Origin: Pyrrhoderma lamaoense | Taxonomy: Eukaryota > Basidiomycota > Agaricomycetes > Hymenochaetales > Hymenochaetaceae | Direction of reading: 5' to 3' | Assembly: GCA_002794735.1 (NCBI GenBank) | Contig: NBAZ01000009.1 | Coordinates: 930,001 to 994,000 of the forward strand | Length of the DNA: 64,000 nucleotides | Shown: positions 35,120 to 45,945 of the stretch, one piece after another | Layout of the letters: each line of letters opens with the position of its first letter | How positions within the stretch are numbered: the first letter of the stretch is position 1 | Translations under genes and position numbers: made by a program | Notes under the pieces: model-generated | The model's input: the letters and a program-made list of their open reading frames with translations, nothing else | What the model was told of the DNA's origin: nothing | Database searches by the model: none

Positions 35120-35562
35120 GTATTTTGAATCTTTCAAACGCTGAGTTAAGTGCCTTTACATGAGCAAAGTGGTAGATATTTCATTGCTCTTATTGCTACT
35201 TCTTACTTTGACGATTCTTTCCGTTATTTACATTAGGCATATGAAAGTACCAAGTAATACATCAACTGGTATATAGCGAAAAGTAGATATACGCCAAGTA
35301 CTGCCCAGCCGTTAGACAATCTCTGTTCTCAATAGTCATCTGACACCGGCCCGACGCTCTAGCAACACCTGACATACATCGATGAAACTCTCATAATGTT
35401 AAGGTGAATATAAAGTATCTGAATTAGTTTACTTGTTCTTAAGCCTCACGGCCCACTCTTGAGCACGCCTAAGAAGATAATAATGGCTCCTAGCTTATAA
35501 AAACAATCGAGGTATAGTTGATCTGGTTTTTTTCCCTTTAAGTGAACTTTATCGGGGAACCT
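35120..35562. other. intergenic
   Basis: No coding exon recognised. It contains the likely promoter of the downstream enolase-superfamily gene. Confidence 0.4.
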
Positions 35563-37549
35563 ATGGGTTGATTATATATCGATATTGATATTACCTATAT
35601 AAGACGTTTAGAGTCCCTCCTCGCTGGCTCTTTGTCCGTGTTGAGACCTCTGATGGGCTTATTGGCTGGGGTGAAGCTACTCTTGAAGGACATACTGAAG
35701 CCGTTGAGGGCGTGTTTCTAGAGTTCCATGACAGATTTGTTATGAACAACACAGACGCAGATAACATAGAGGATATATGGCAGAATGCATACCGTATGGG
35801 ATTCTACAGAGGCGGCCCTGTACTGATGGTATGTGTTTACTCTTATTCATGTAGTTCTCTAGAATATACTGTTATACTACCTTGTTTACCTTCCTTTGCT
35901 ATCATAACTTCTTATATATACGGAAAACTCAACTTTTCTAACATCGGAAGTCGGCGCTATCTGGGCTAGATATTGCTTTATGGGATATAAAAGGGAAAAA
36001 ACTTGGTGTACCAATTTGGCAATTGTTGGGCGGTAAAGTTCGAAATCGTATTCGTGTTTATGGCTGGATAGGCGGAGATCGACCGGACGATGTCATTGAA
36101 GGAGCCAAACTGCGTAAATCGCAAGGGTTTACAGCTGTGAAAATGAATGCTACTGGTCAGTTGTTGAATTCATGTTACGGTTTTTATTATGAATCTTCCC
36201 CAGTCACACTCTTAGAACCTGCTGATTGATTACTAACTATGCGAATCTAGAACCATTGTCCTGGTTGGATTCTCCTGGATCTCTGACCGAAACTGTGAAT
36301 AGAGTTGCCCAAGTAAAGTCTATAGGCCTAGATGTTGGTATTGACTTCCATGGACGTCTACACAAGCCGATGGCGAAGCAACTCGCTAAGTTGCTTGAAC
36401 CATTACACCCTCTATTTATCGAAGGTAAGCGCAACCAACATGCGATTGTTGCTACAAATCGAGTACAGCTACAATAGTTGTATTTTATCTGCTCTTGTAT
36501 TATTTCCCTTTCCGGCTAAAATCGAAAGTGGAAATTAGGGTTATCATTGAAATAGGCTAATTTCTGATATTTGACAATTAACAGAACCACTGCTCCCAAC
36601 GCAACCAGAAGAAATCGCAGACTTGGCCCATCAGACCTCTTGCCCGTTGCTACCGGTGAACGACTCTTTACTAGACACGACTTCCGACCCTACCTCGAGA
36701 GAAGGGCTATGGATATTGCCCAGCCTGATGTCAGTAGTCCAAAGTTGGTCATTGTTATGATCTTGTTCTTGTCTTGATGGCAACCACCATCATTACAACT
36801 TGCCACTCCTGTAAAGATACCTAACATGTTTTTTTTATTATACTCACATATAGGTAGCTCACTGCGGGGGATTAGCGAGCTAAAACGAATTGCTGCTCTT
36901 ACTGAACTATATGATATCGCTCTTGCTCCGCACTGCCCGATGGGCCCCATAGCTTTGGCTGCATGTATGCAGGTTGGGGCTAGTTCAGTCAATTGTATGT
37001 ATCCCCAAACTATGCCCTGCTTACCTTATTGTATCTTAACTTAATATTGCACTTCTATCACTATCAAGATGTCATACAAGAAATGAGCTGGCAGGTAAGT
37101 AACATGTACTCGGCTAAAAACTACAAGATTACAATTACCCTTCTAGATTCATTATAATCAAGGCGCCGATCTTTTTACATACCTAGCAGACAACTCAGTC
37201 TTCAATATCACGGATGGCTACATAGAAGTTCTTGAGGGTGAGATAGTATACATCTTTATAGATTTTAAGGGTGTCCTACCGAAAAAAACGCATTCCTAGA
37301 TTGAGTAACACCTGGTATTTGTTATACTCATCTACATATTCTTTTCGTCAACCAACAACTTCTATTCCATATCATACAACTATTTAAGTGGTGAATCAAC
37401 CAAATGCTGATTTCATAATTCTAGGTCCAGGACTCGGAATTAGTATCAATGAAGATAAAGTGCGTCAAGCCGCTAATGCGTACAAATCAGAGAAAGCTTG
37501 GAGAAATCCAGTACCCAGAGGAGTAGATGGATGTCTTCAGGAGTGGTAA
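35563..37549 (+). CDS. D-galactonate dehydratase-like enolase-superfamily enzyme, two frame breaks
   Basis: Exons (E1 start uncertain) about 35604-35828, 35951-36155, 36251-36424, 36585-36729, 36854-36994, 37069-37094, 37147-37237, 37425-37549. N-domain [20 protein letters not shown]; barrel Lys motif FTAVKMNAT; metal-ligand region [27 protein letters not shown] (E-EP split by an intron); [17 protein letters not shown]-terminus [13 protein letters not shown]. The family dehydrates D-galactonate to 2-keto-3-deoxygalactonate; the exact substrate is inferred. The first exon is unresolved: the ATG at 35563 meets a stop two codons later. One base is missing near 36648 ([11 protein letters not shown]) and another in the G-run at 36866-36870 (HCGG-ISELKR). 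Confidence 0.8.
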
Positions 37550-38185
37550 TTAGCTCCTACGCCACGCACGGAGTGATGATAGTAGTATATAAAGCTTGGA
37601 GCTCAGAGAAGGAAGACTCAAAAAAGACAAGCAGACATGTATGAAGAAGTAGGATAGATTGTGTTATGCTATGACATGTACATGTACATGTACACTAACG
37701 AAGTCAATGGCCAGTACCAAGTATCTTGCCCTACATACGCGCTCCGAGTATCTAAGTCTCATTTCACCCTATTTACGGGAATTTCCATTTTTTCCAACTT
37801 GAAGTAAGGTGCTACGATACTTGGAAAAGCTCACTGTTACTGAAAATGTGATATACCCGGGCTCTCCATATTCCTATGTTTCATGTATAGTAAAGGAATA
37901 AGAGTCATTAGTGCCTATTTCATATGCTACTAGCACTAGAGCTCTTAACCAATTTTTCTTTGTTCTTTATATGATTCATCTTTTGCCTTAGAACTGCTGC
38001 GCAGGGTATCAAACTACTATTATATAACACACTAACAATCAATGTGGAGACAAATACAGTGTGACTAGTGTTTACTGAAACCTGTGAGTATCGCTTGGGC
38101 TATTCATTCCTGTCACATGTAATTAGACGCCTAAGCCTCAGACGTTTAGACTGTTTGATTACTGTGACTCCCCTTCCTTGCCTGC
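37550..38185. other. intergenic with a short hexanucleotide repeat
   Basis: Non-coding. acatgt repeats at 37674-37694 form a self-complementary run. No other structure was recognised. Confidence 0.45.
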
Positions 38186-39069
38186 GTGACTCCACCGCAA
38201 ACAGTACGTTATCACAAATTTCTAGATAGATATGGTTTACTAATCCCCAACACCCTTCTAGACACGTTTGCGGGTTTCAAGAAGCCTGCGAACGGCTTCC
38301 TTGTATTCCGCTCATGTCTTATTCAAGAGGGTAAGGTCCCTCCGAAGACCAATGTATCTGTGTATGCCGCGCAAGAGTGGCATAAACTTTCTCCACTGGA
38401 GAAGAACAGATACTTTAAGCTCGCGGACTACAAGACCAGACAGGGCCTTCAACCGAAGGACCCGAAAAGGAGAGCGCGCTCAAAGGCGAAGAGTGTTACA
38501 TACTCTTCAAACCGCGATTCACGTCCAGAAATCCGGAATTTAGATTCCTCTGCGACCATCGAAATCCAAACTCCAGATTACTCTCAGCAAGCAGGTCCGA
38601 GCAACATTAGCTCCCTGCCTCATTACCCTGTACAAAATTTCGTAATCCCTGTACAAAATTTCGTAGATAACGCAAACAACGTGAGTGCTAACATCATCTG
38701 AAAACCTGCTCATCCACTCATCCACTGATACACATGTAGTACCAGATCCCGTACGATGAGCCATCGGGTTCATTTTCGGAGCAAGTGAGTTTACCTGCAC
38801 CACAGCCGGTACGCCCATTTCCACCCTGGGTGTACGCTGGGGCCGCATGGGCTCATGACGGCCCATACTACGGAATAGAGCACCCTATCCGCACGAGGGA
38901 GCCCAGCCCACAACCACCACAATCTAACCAAATCCAAAATATTCCGGACGATGTGAACATCGAGGTTACGGGTTTCGAATCCTTTTCGGGATCATATCCC
39001 TTACCTGAGGGGCCTTATCCTGAAGGCCTCTTTCACGACACCGGAGAGGCATGGGCATTTTCATATTGA
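38186..39069 (+). CDS. HMG-box protein H1
   Basis: Exon 2 38262-38680 and exon 3 38740-39069 join in frame. The HMG box (about FKKPANGFLVFRSCLIQEG, then YAAQEWHKLSPLEKNRYFKL) is an N-terminal DNA-binding domain of the MATA_HMG/SOX-like kind, followed by a basic stretch (KDPKRRARSKAK), a Ser-rich linker, a Pro-rich segment and an acidic-aromatic tail (PDDVNIEVTGFESFSGSYPL, then FHDTGEAW). Exon 1 is uncertain: the paralogue at 41974 starts ATGACTTC, whereas the matching place here reads GTGACTCC (38186), and that exon would join out of phase. Probably a nuclear transcription regulator. It is the only member of the local array with an unbroken box and tail. Confidence 0.75.
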
Positions 39070-39589
39070 ATTAACTTTCTATACCTGTCTTTTCTCCTGA
39101 TTTCGTATTTACCTCGTCATTGCTCTGATACTGCTGTTTTTTGTCATTATGATTGTTTGTCGTTTTTTTTTCTGTACTGTGGTTCTTCCTCCCTTGTTTG
39201 CATGACTCACCATCTAGAAAAATGCATATTTGAGGATGTCTCCATGATTTTCTTAGATCTTCCCTTCTCGTCATTCTGTTTGCGTATACCGTCTAATCAC
39301 AATTTAGTATACAAATATTCCAGTTCTTTGTTCTCTTATAGTATAGAAGTTGCTTACTATGCCTCCGTCAATGAGTTACGAAAGACCGAGAAGGACAGGC
39401 CAGTGATGCATTCACAACGAGTTAGTGATAGACTATGTGCCGATGCATTGCATAAGATACGGATCACGTAAACCCTCAGACCACCATTATCGTGGAAAGC
39501 AGCGTTACTTCGTAAGATTGAGCGTATAATGAGTATTCGGGTCCCTTGAAACACTCTGAAAGCGGAGAAACCATGACTATTATCGTCAT

Positions 39590-39948
39590 CCTAGACTGTA
39601 CTATCCACTCATTCACTGCTGAAGTATCAGGTCCCGTATGGTGAACCAACGGGTTCATCGTCAGCAAGAAGTGACCTAACTGTATCCCAGCAGGTGCACC
39701 CGCTTCCATCTTGGACGCCCACTGACGATGTATGGTCCAAAACGAGTCCGTACAGTAACGTGGACCTCCCTCCCAGCACAAGGGAACCAACCCCATCACC
39801 AATACGCCAGATGCAAGATGCGCCAAGCCACGTCAGCGTTGAGGACATGGACTACGAAACCTTCTTGAGGTTATATTCCCTGCCTGAAGGAGTTTGCACA
39901 AATGACCTCCTCGACGATATTGGAGAAGCTTGGGCATCTTTGCATTGA
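39590..39948 (+). pseudogene. second copy of the HMG-gene last exon
   Basis: After an AG at 39623-39624 the frame is open to TGA 39946-39948 and parallels H1 exon 3 throughout: YQVPYGEPTGSSSA, then the tail VSVEDMDYETFLRLYSLPEG and LLDDIGEAW. No HMG box precedes it, and the H1-like donor upstream is lost (accatgact in place of aacgtgagt). It is either the surviving end of a dead tandem gene or an alternative last exon for H1, since both exons begin in phase 0. Confidence 0.65.
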
Positions 39949-40225
39949 GGCATGCCCGTTTCCCTCTTGCTTTCGTATTTATATTACCATTGCTATGATA
40001 TCACTGTTTTTTATCGATCTGTTTTCTGTACCTTCATTTTTCCCTTCTCATTAGCATGACTCACCATTTATACAACTTAGAATATAAAAAGACATCGTTC
40101 CTTTGTAATTTGTGATCGCTTACTTTACAGTCCTCAATGAACACCGAGAAACAGAAAATCAGCTGAAATCACAAGGAAGCATTAGCATATAGGCTACAAC
40201 AACGAGCGAAAAAAGACTCACATAC
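39949..40225. other. 3' flank of the HMG duplicate
   Basis: Resembles the 3' flank of H1 (39070-39330: ttcgtattta..., tgctctgatactgctgttttt / tgctatgatatcactgttttt, catgactcacca), confirming a tandem copy of the gene plus its 3' UTR. Confidence 0.5.
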
Positions 40226-40229
40226 AATC

Positions 40230-40900
40230 AAACACCTAATTTTCGACCGTTTGATTCCCGTTCAGAAGATTGATGAAGTGAACCCACTGATCGTATCAAG
40301 AGGTGATTATGAAAGGTGGTTGAAGACCGAGATGAAAGAGAGATAGTGGATAAATATATCTACTTCTTGTTTATAAGTAGTGCACTACGATAAAGCTTAT
40401 TGGGATACAGCCTCCACGATGAGGGACACGAAACTATGCATAAAGATGAGAGAAGGGATTTTGAAGAAAGCGGAGGAGGACAAAGAGGCACGAAATAATC
40501 TATCGGAATCGTGATCGATATCACTGATGCCTGCCGCGGCCGGCTAGCACACTCGTGAGCAAATCTCTCAAAATGGATATGCTACGTATCAACATTAAGG
40601 AGTAACAACTTTCTCGCACCTAAGAAAGTAGACTTGCGCTTGTGGATAGCTGGTAGGTGCTTCATACGAGTTCTGGGACCTCATAAGAGCTTGAAGTGCG
40701 TGATATATATATCAACGAGCCTATAATTATTTGGAATCACGTCCTTAACCTTGTGGCTCGACTTGACAGGCAAACAGGACTTTTCGACGGTTCAATATCA
40801 CTAAAAATATGCCGTGACTTACAGGCTCAACTGAAAACAGGAGCCAATTTCGATGAGAAGAGAGAATGAGAGACTGGGGCTCAAATGATACACCGGATGG
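40230..40900 (+). pseudogene. unidentified decayed coding sequence
   Basis: Several protein-like segments in different frames and in order: RLIPVQKIDEVNPLIVSRGD (about 40252), HYDKAYWDTASTMRDTKL (about 40383), and NHVLNLVARLDRQTGLFDGS then ICRDLQAQLKTGANFDEK (about 40735-40860). Each ends in a stop or frame change. The composition is that of a real, folded protein, but I do not recognise the family. A dead host gene or a transposon-encoded protein are both possible. Confidence 0.35.
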
Positions 40901-41855
40901 TCCATAAGATCCCAACCACAAACCTCCATGTAGCGAAAGTTAATAAAAAGAAATTGGATGGTGGGCAATCATCTTCTCATCGGTCTAATCTCGTAATTAT
41001 AGCGGATATCACAAATGTGAGTCTCTTAGACATACGAAGGGAATATACATAAAGGAAACTATATGGAAAAAACAAGTAAACAGTAAACGGGTACCGATCG
41101 TAGTTAGGTGAATCGAATCAAGAACTTTTCTTGACAGCTAATTCAACTTCAGAATATATTCAATCGTTCTTTCGATATACCAGAAATAACAGAAACATTA
41201 TTCAACACTCATGCGAGAACAATGAATCTTGTTCCATAAAGAGATCTAACCCAAGGATATACGATTATATCAGCAAGACAGGGACCGTCGACGGTGTTCA
41301 CCGTAGTCACAGTTGTGGGATCCATGTCATTCTTACAAATGATATAATATCAGCCAATCCACTTTGAGCATTCTCACTTCTTCAAATCTCCAGAAAGTCT
41401 ACTAGCAACCACCACCCGGAGCTTGAAGGACCTCTCCGGAGACGTACTGTGCTATATACGTTCTGCTTGACTGATACGCGAAAGTGCCTCATTGTAAAAC
41501 CGTTCGGTGGTCGGTGGTTCTGAGCCTCCGCGTGCAAGTGATAATATGAGTTCACTCATGGATCCCATGTGTAAGTAACACACATCTGTTCATTGTCCAT
41601 CACAATGAGAAATAAGAGATTCGTTGTCTCTTCACTAACACGAGAACTTAGTTTTGCAGTCCATAATCAAGAGCTGCGCATTTTGAGAGTACTCATTGTC
41701 ACGGTTCAGTTCATTGTTTTTTTCTGTTGCTTATAATATACCGGTCAAAAAACATAGTTGCGAAACAGTATACAATAACTGAAAGGCTAAAGCGCGAGAC
41801 AATGAGATCCAGAGATCTAGTCTACTATTGAGTGTACCACAGCGAGCCTCCTTCA
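40901..41855. other. unassigned DNA before the HMG relics
   Basis: Contains a 78-codon ORF (41131-41367) of no known family. Otherwise non-coding. It may belong to the same decayed gene as 40230-40900. Confidence 0.3.
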
Positions 41856-41859
41856 CAAG

Positions 41860-42260
41860 TATAAAAGCGGTGATGATTCAGCCTGAATATGCAAAAAGTG
41901 AACCACCCAGTCTTTCATAGAATGCACATCTTGTTATATCTCTGAATTACCCCCTTCTATCGACCCTCTTACTATGACTTCAAACCAAAATACACGCCAT
42001 ACCTCTGTATCAAGTACGTCCATACATATTTCTGAGTAGTTATAGATTAGTGATTTTTAACTCCCATATAGGAACCTTCAAGAAGCCTCCGAATGCCTTC
42101 ATCTTATTCCGGTCACACATTTGTACGACAAAATTCTGGAAGGACGTAATTCCTTCAGAAAAGAGGCAGCAAAATGTCTCAAAGTACGCCGCATCTCTTG
42201 GGAATGCACTATCCCCGTAGCGAAAGGATAAATTCTATGGCTCGCCGACCATGTAAATAA
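41860..42260 (+). pseudogene. HMG-box relic H2 with promoter
   Basis: A TATA box (agtataaaa) at about 41859-41867 precedes exon 1 at ATG 41974 (MTSNQNTRHTSVS), an intron ending tag at about 42071, and an HMG-box start FKKPPNAFILFRSHIC. The second half of the box is broken: SKYAASLGNALSP is followed by TAG and the frame is lost near 42220. No C-terminal exon follows. Dead paralogue of H1. Confidence 0.65.
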
Positions 42261-42309
42261 AATGGGACCTCAGTAATAATCTCTTCAATTGATATCCGGG
42301 AGGGTGTAT

Positions 42310-42535
42310 GACGGCTGTAAGGCTCAAGCGTGCGAGACTGAAGTTTGAAGATCTAGTCTAGATTCTTTTGAAAGTACCATGATGAGCCCTCCTACAAAAA
42401 GTATAAAAACTGTGATAATAACCCAGATATGCAGAAATCCAACTATCAAATCTTTCCTACAGCAGCATCTCTTCTATCAGCTTCTTATCATGTCTTCAAC
42501 CCATACTCACAATTTATACAGTATTTCATCATAGA
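42310..42535 (+). pseudogene. promoter and first exon of another HMG gene (relic H3)
   Basis: The block aggctcaagcg....gatctagtcta...agtataaaaactgtgat (about 42320-42415) repeats the promoter of H2 (41785-41875). An ATG at 42490 opens a short exon (MSSTHTHNLYSIS) like that of H2. No HMG box follows. Confidence 0.55.
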
Positions 42536-42691
42536 TATATGGACAGGTAGGCTTACTTATTTATATAAAGCATGAGTCATGTTGACGAGGAGGAAAGTCG
42601 GGTTTCCAGAAAACAAATTGGTTAAAACAGTAGTATCGAAGTAATGGATATATAAATGAAAATTGAAAGGTCTCAGGCATAGGAAGTTGTA

Positions 42692-43560
42692 TCAATGTGA
42701 AGATGTACAAGTCCCTCCGATATCGTCAAAGATGCCTTCAGGATAGAACGCCTCAGGTAAGGGATATGACCCCGAGAAAGTCTCGAAACCCGTATCCTCG
42801 ATGTTCACATCGTCCGGAATAATTGGGTTTCGTTGTACTATGGTGGGGGTGGGCTGAGTTCCCTCGTGCGGAGAGGGTGCTCTATTCCGTAGGATGGGCC
42901 GCCATGAGACCATGCGGCGCCAGCGTACACCCAGGATGTCCTTGGGCGCACTGGCTGGGGTGCATGTAATCTCACTTCCGCTGAAGATGAACTTGATGGC
43001 TCATCGTGCGGGATCTGGTATTACATGTGTATCAGTGGATGAGTGGATGGGTAGGCTCTCAGATGACAATAGCACTCACGTTGCCTGCGTTGTCTACAAT
43101 ACTTTGTATAGGGTATTGAGGCAGTGAGATGATGTTGCTCAGGCCTGCATGCTGAGGGTAACTCGGATTTTGATACTGAGACACTGTTGATAAATCTGAT
43201 TCTCGGATTTTTGGATGTGTATTTTTGTGCGAGGAGTATGATATATTCTCCGCCTTTAAGCACCTTTGCTTTTTCGGATACTTCGGTTGCGGATTCTTCG
43301 TCTTTTCAAGGTCTGCAAGCTCGTGGTGCATCTCTTTTCTCTCCTCAGACAGCTACCTCCATAATGGTGCAACGTACTCCGATAGATCTATAGTTATTGA
43401 GAATAGTTGATACCCTCTGTTGCCAGATTTCTGGAGGACGCTTAACTTTCCTAAGGATATTCTTGTGAAAAAAAAATAATGCATATTAAGGCTTCTTGAA
43501 CCCAGTAAACGTATCTAGAAAGGAGTTGAAGATTACGTTACTCGAGACATATCCTTGAGG
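42692..43560 (-). pseudogene. HMG-box relic H4, opposite strand
   Basis: Reading down the minus strand: an exon 2 start DTFTGFKKP followed by TAA and a poly-T stretch that wrecks the box (about 43500-43460); a readable linker (SYSSHKNTHPKIRESD, 43300-43100) like H1; and a last exon 43025-42692 whose tail IPDDVNIEDTGFETFSGSYP closely follows H1. Its acceptor reads TAA instead of TAG and there is a frame shift in the Pro-rich part. The high DNA identity with H1 exon 3 suggests a recent inverted duplication. Confidence 0.7.
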
Positions 43561-43599
43561 TTGGCGTTGTCCATCGGACAAGTAGGAGGTTTCCAGGTA

Positions 43600-44530
43600 C
43601 CGCCTGTGCTCGGTAGATCTAGCTCTCTGGTTAGTGTCTGTAGCACGCAATAAAGGGTAAAGGCATCAAGACTGCATCCGAATACATATTAATTGTCAAC
43701 TAGAACTAATTTCTTTCCAGATCGCTATTTTCAGGGCCTGATTTTCTCTCATGACTAAACGAGTTTTTTGCTCTTTCAAGCGATGGTATGTCAGTGTATA
43801 GATGTATACAGAGAGGCCTGAAGTCAGCAAGGACCACAACTATTTACGGAGATAGAGGCTAAAGCGGTTCCTGCGCTGGTAAATGCACCTTGTCTTCTAA
43901 GCTATATTTGGTCGAGTATTTGAGAATGATTTAAGTCCTCGGGGCTTGGGGTGCAATGAGAAGAATGGGTGGTTTGACCTTATCAAGCTGAGATGATGAT
44001 ACTCATGGGAGATCGATACCGGGGAATGTCAATACCCGAGGATTTCTCAACAAGTCATGTTCATAATCTAGTCCATAAACATACATGGAGTAATGCACGA
44101 TATCCCCCTGTATAAGTGTGTAGTGTGTAATAGGATAGGCCCAATCACCTATATGAGAGTTGGTTTGGTTGTTGAGGCTATGCGCTATTCTAAGCAGAGT
44201 AAGTGAATATGATCAATATACTGATCGGTTTAGGAAAGTTGGCTATCCATTAGTGCCCTGGCTGATAGTCTTGGTCTTTTTTGATTGACAACCTGTATAG
44301 GATATTACTTCAATTAAGTGCAAACAAACTTAATAAACATATCAGGATACTAGATCAATAACAAGTAATTTATGAGATACAACGTTTTCTTCCTTCCAAG
44401 AAATATAGGAATCTGGATAAGGTCCAAGTACATAAAGAAAGACAAGGTAAAAACCAGTAGTCCTTTTTGCAAAGAGAGTAGCTCAAAGGCAAAACCTACT
44501 AAGCACCCACAACGAGATACAATTGTACCT
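43600..44530. other. intergenic, nothing recognised
   Basis: Only short ORFs (for example 44372-44617, which runs antisense into the 3' end of the GPI-protein gene). No repeats noticed. Confidence 0.4.
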
Positions 44531-44536
44531 AGAAGT

Positions 44537-45432
44537 CTATATAAGTATGGCAGCTGCTACTCCCGCAAGCATTGCGGTACCGAATCCAACTTGAGAGCTC
44601 CATATAGCAGCACTTGATTCCTGGGAGGACGAGGAAGAAGAGGTGGATGAAGCTGAAGTGGAGGTTGCCGAGGCACCAGATGAGCCTGAAGAACCAGAAG
44701 TAGCGGAAGGATTGGCACTTGGAATCTGGACAGACGATATAGGCTCGCCGGATGTTGCACATGCATTGTTGTATTCTGTTCGGATGCGTTCAGTTATGGA
44801 GAATTATGAAAGAAGAGCATATTTGGAAAGGAGTTATGATGAAAATAGCAAGGATGGGGTGGGAATAAGACGCATACGATAGCAAGAACGTTTCAAGGGA
44901 CGTATGAATTTAAAAATCAAAAACTTACGATCGATGATGCTCTGATCCTGAGATAGGAGAGAAGAATCGTTAGAGACAGCAAAGAGACAATCGGCGCAGT
45001 CAGCTATCTCTTTTGCAACATCATTATTGCACAGACAAGAAAGCTCGGTGCATGACTATTCAGGTATAATAAATGAATAAATAATTTTCATTCGATTCAG
45101 CATATCGAGGTAGCAATGAGATTCTTTGCAGCTATGGCGTACCGATATAGTTGACATGATGGGAGCACATGTTGATTGGCACTGTGAAAGTAGAATAAAA
45201 CGGTAAGTACTGGTATGGTCGCATCCAACATGAGAACGCACAGCCTCTGGAATGGATGATGGGTCGAAGGATTGTCGAGCCAGTAGCTTTCCGAATCCAG
45301 AGTCAGAAGACAGAGCAGATACTGAGAAAAATTATTCTTAATGAAATTGTTCCGTTTGACGAAGAACCACTGAAGATACGCACTTTGTACGACGAGAAGA
45401 GAAAGAAATGCGAAGGCACGGAAGGAATACAT
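44537..45432 (-). CDS. secreted cysteine-rich GPI-anchored protein, CFEM-like
   Basis: Minus-strand exons 45384-45432, 45143-45321, 44929-45055, 44537-44775; 197 residues, no frame defect. Signal peptide MYSFRAFAFLSLLVVQ; Cys-rich domain with GCDHTS, QCQSTCAP, SCTELSCLCNNDVAKE, CADCLF and NACATSGEP; then a Ser/Thr/Ala-rich stalk and a hydrophobic tail FGTAMLAGVAAAILI ending at TAG 44537-44539, the pattern of a GPI-attachment signal. The CxxxxCxC spacing recalls CFEM domains of fungal surface proteins, but I cannot confirm all eight cysteines in register. Likely a cell-wall or plasma-membrane surface protein. Confidence 0.75.
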
Positions 45433-45637
45433 TAGATAATCTCAGGTTCGTGTTCTCGTTTACGGGCTACGTGAAGTGCTTTGTCGTCTGTCAACGTTCA
45501 GGTTCTTGATTCCTCCCACAGAATAACGAGGCCTTTAACAGAAACTAGATAGAAAAAGGTGAAAAAATGCCAGAAAGATTCTTATGAGGGGAAAGGAGCG
45601 TGGGTTTGACAGCTTTTATACAGCTGGGTATATTTAA

Positions 45638-45941
45638 GGACGCCAGGGTCCTTGATCGACACTAGTACAAATCGGGCTATAAATGCATTAATCAGCAATA
45701 TTTATAATCAACAAGCTATTGAAAGATACAAATATTCTCTCTCAATTCTCATGGATATTATGAGCATGAAGTGCTTATAAGATATCCTACTTTTAAATTA
45801 TATACTAGAGGATAATATCACTTTACTGGAAGATAAATTGGATCAAATTTCGACAGCAATTGTATGTATCCAAAGGATTTACTTGCTACAAGTGGAAAAT
45901 ATTACTACATATGTACTAGCTGATCGTGGACCCTGGCGTCC
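45638..45941. mobile_element. MITE with perfect terminal inverted repeats and TTAA target duplication
   Basis: 304 bp starting ggacgccagggtcc and ending ggaccctggcgtcc (14-bp perfect TIRs, with imperfect pairing continuing inward for about 25 bp), flanked on both sides by TTAA (45634-45637 and 45942-45945). No coding capacity. The TTAA duplication is typical of piggyBac-type transposases, but the TIR start is not diagnostic. A degenerate copy is at 21541-21849. Confidence 0.85.
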
Positions 45942-45945
45942 TTAA

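Noticed and set aside
38186..43560. The HMG array as a mating-type locus
   Set aside because: No homeodomain pair, pheromone precursor with CaaX end or STE3-like receptor was seen. HMG boxes are not mating-type markers in Agaricomycetes.
45182..45210. 29-nt GT...AG segment in the GPI-protein gene as an intron
   Set aside because: Too short, and removing it breaks the frame. Reading through joins GCDHTS to QCQSTCAP in frame.
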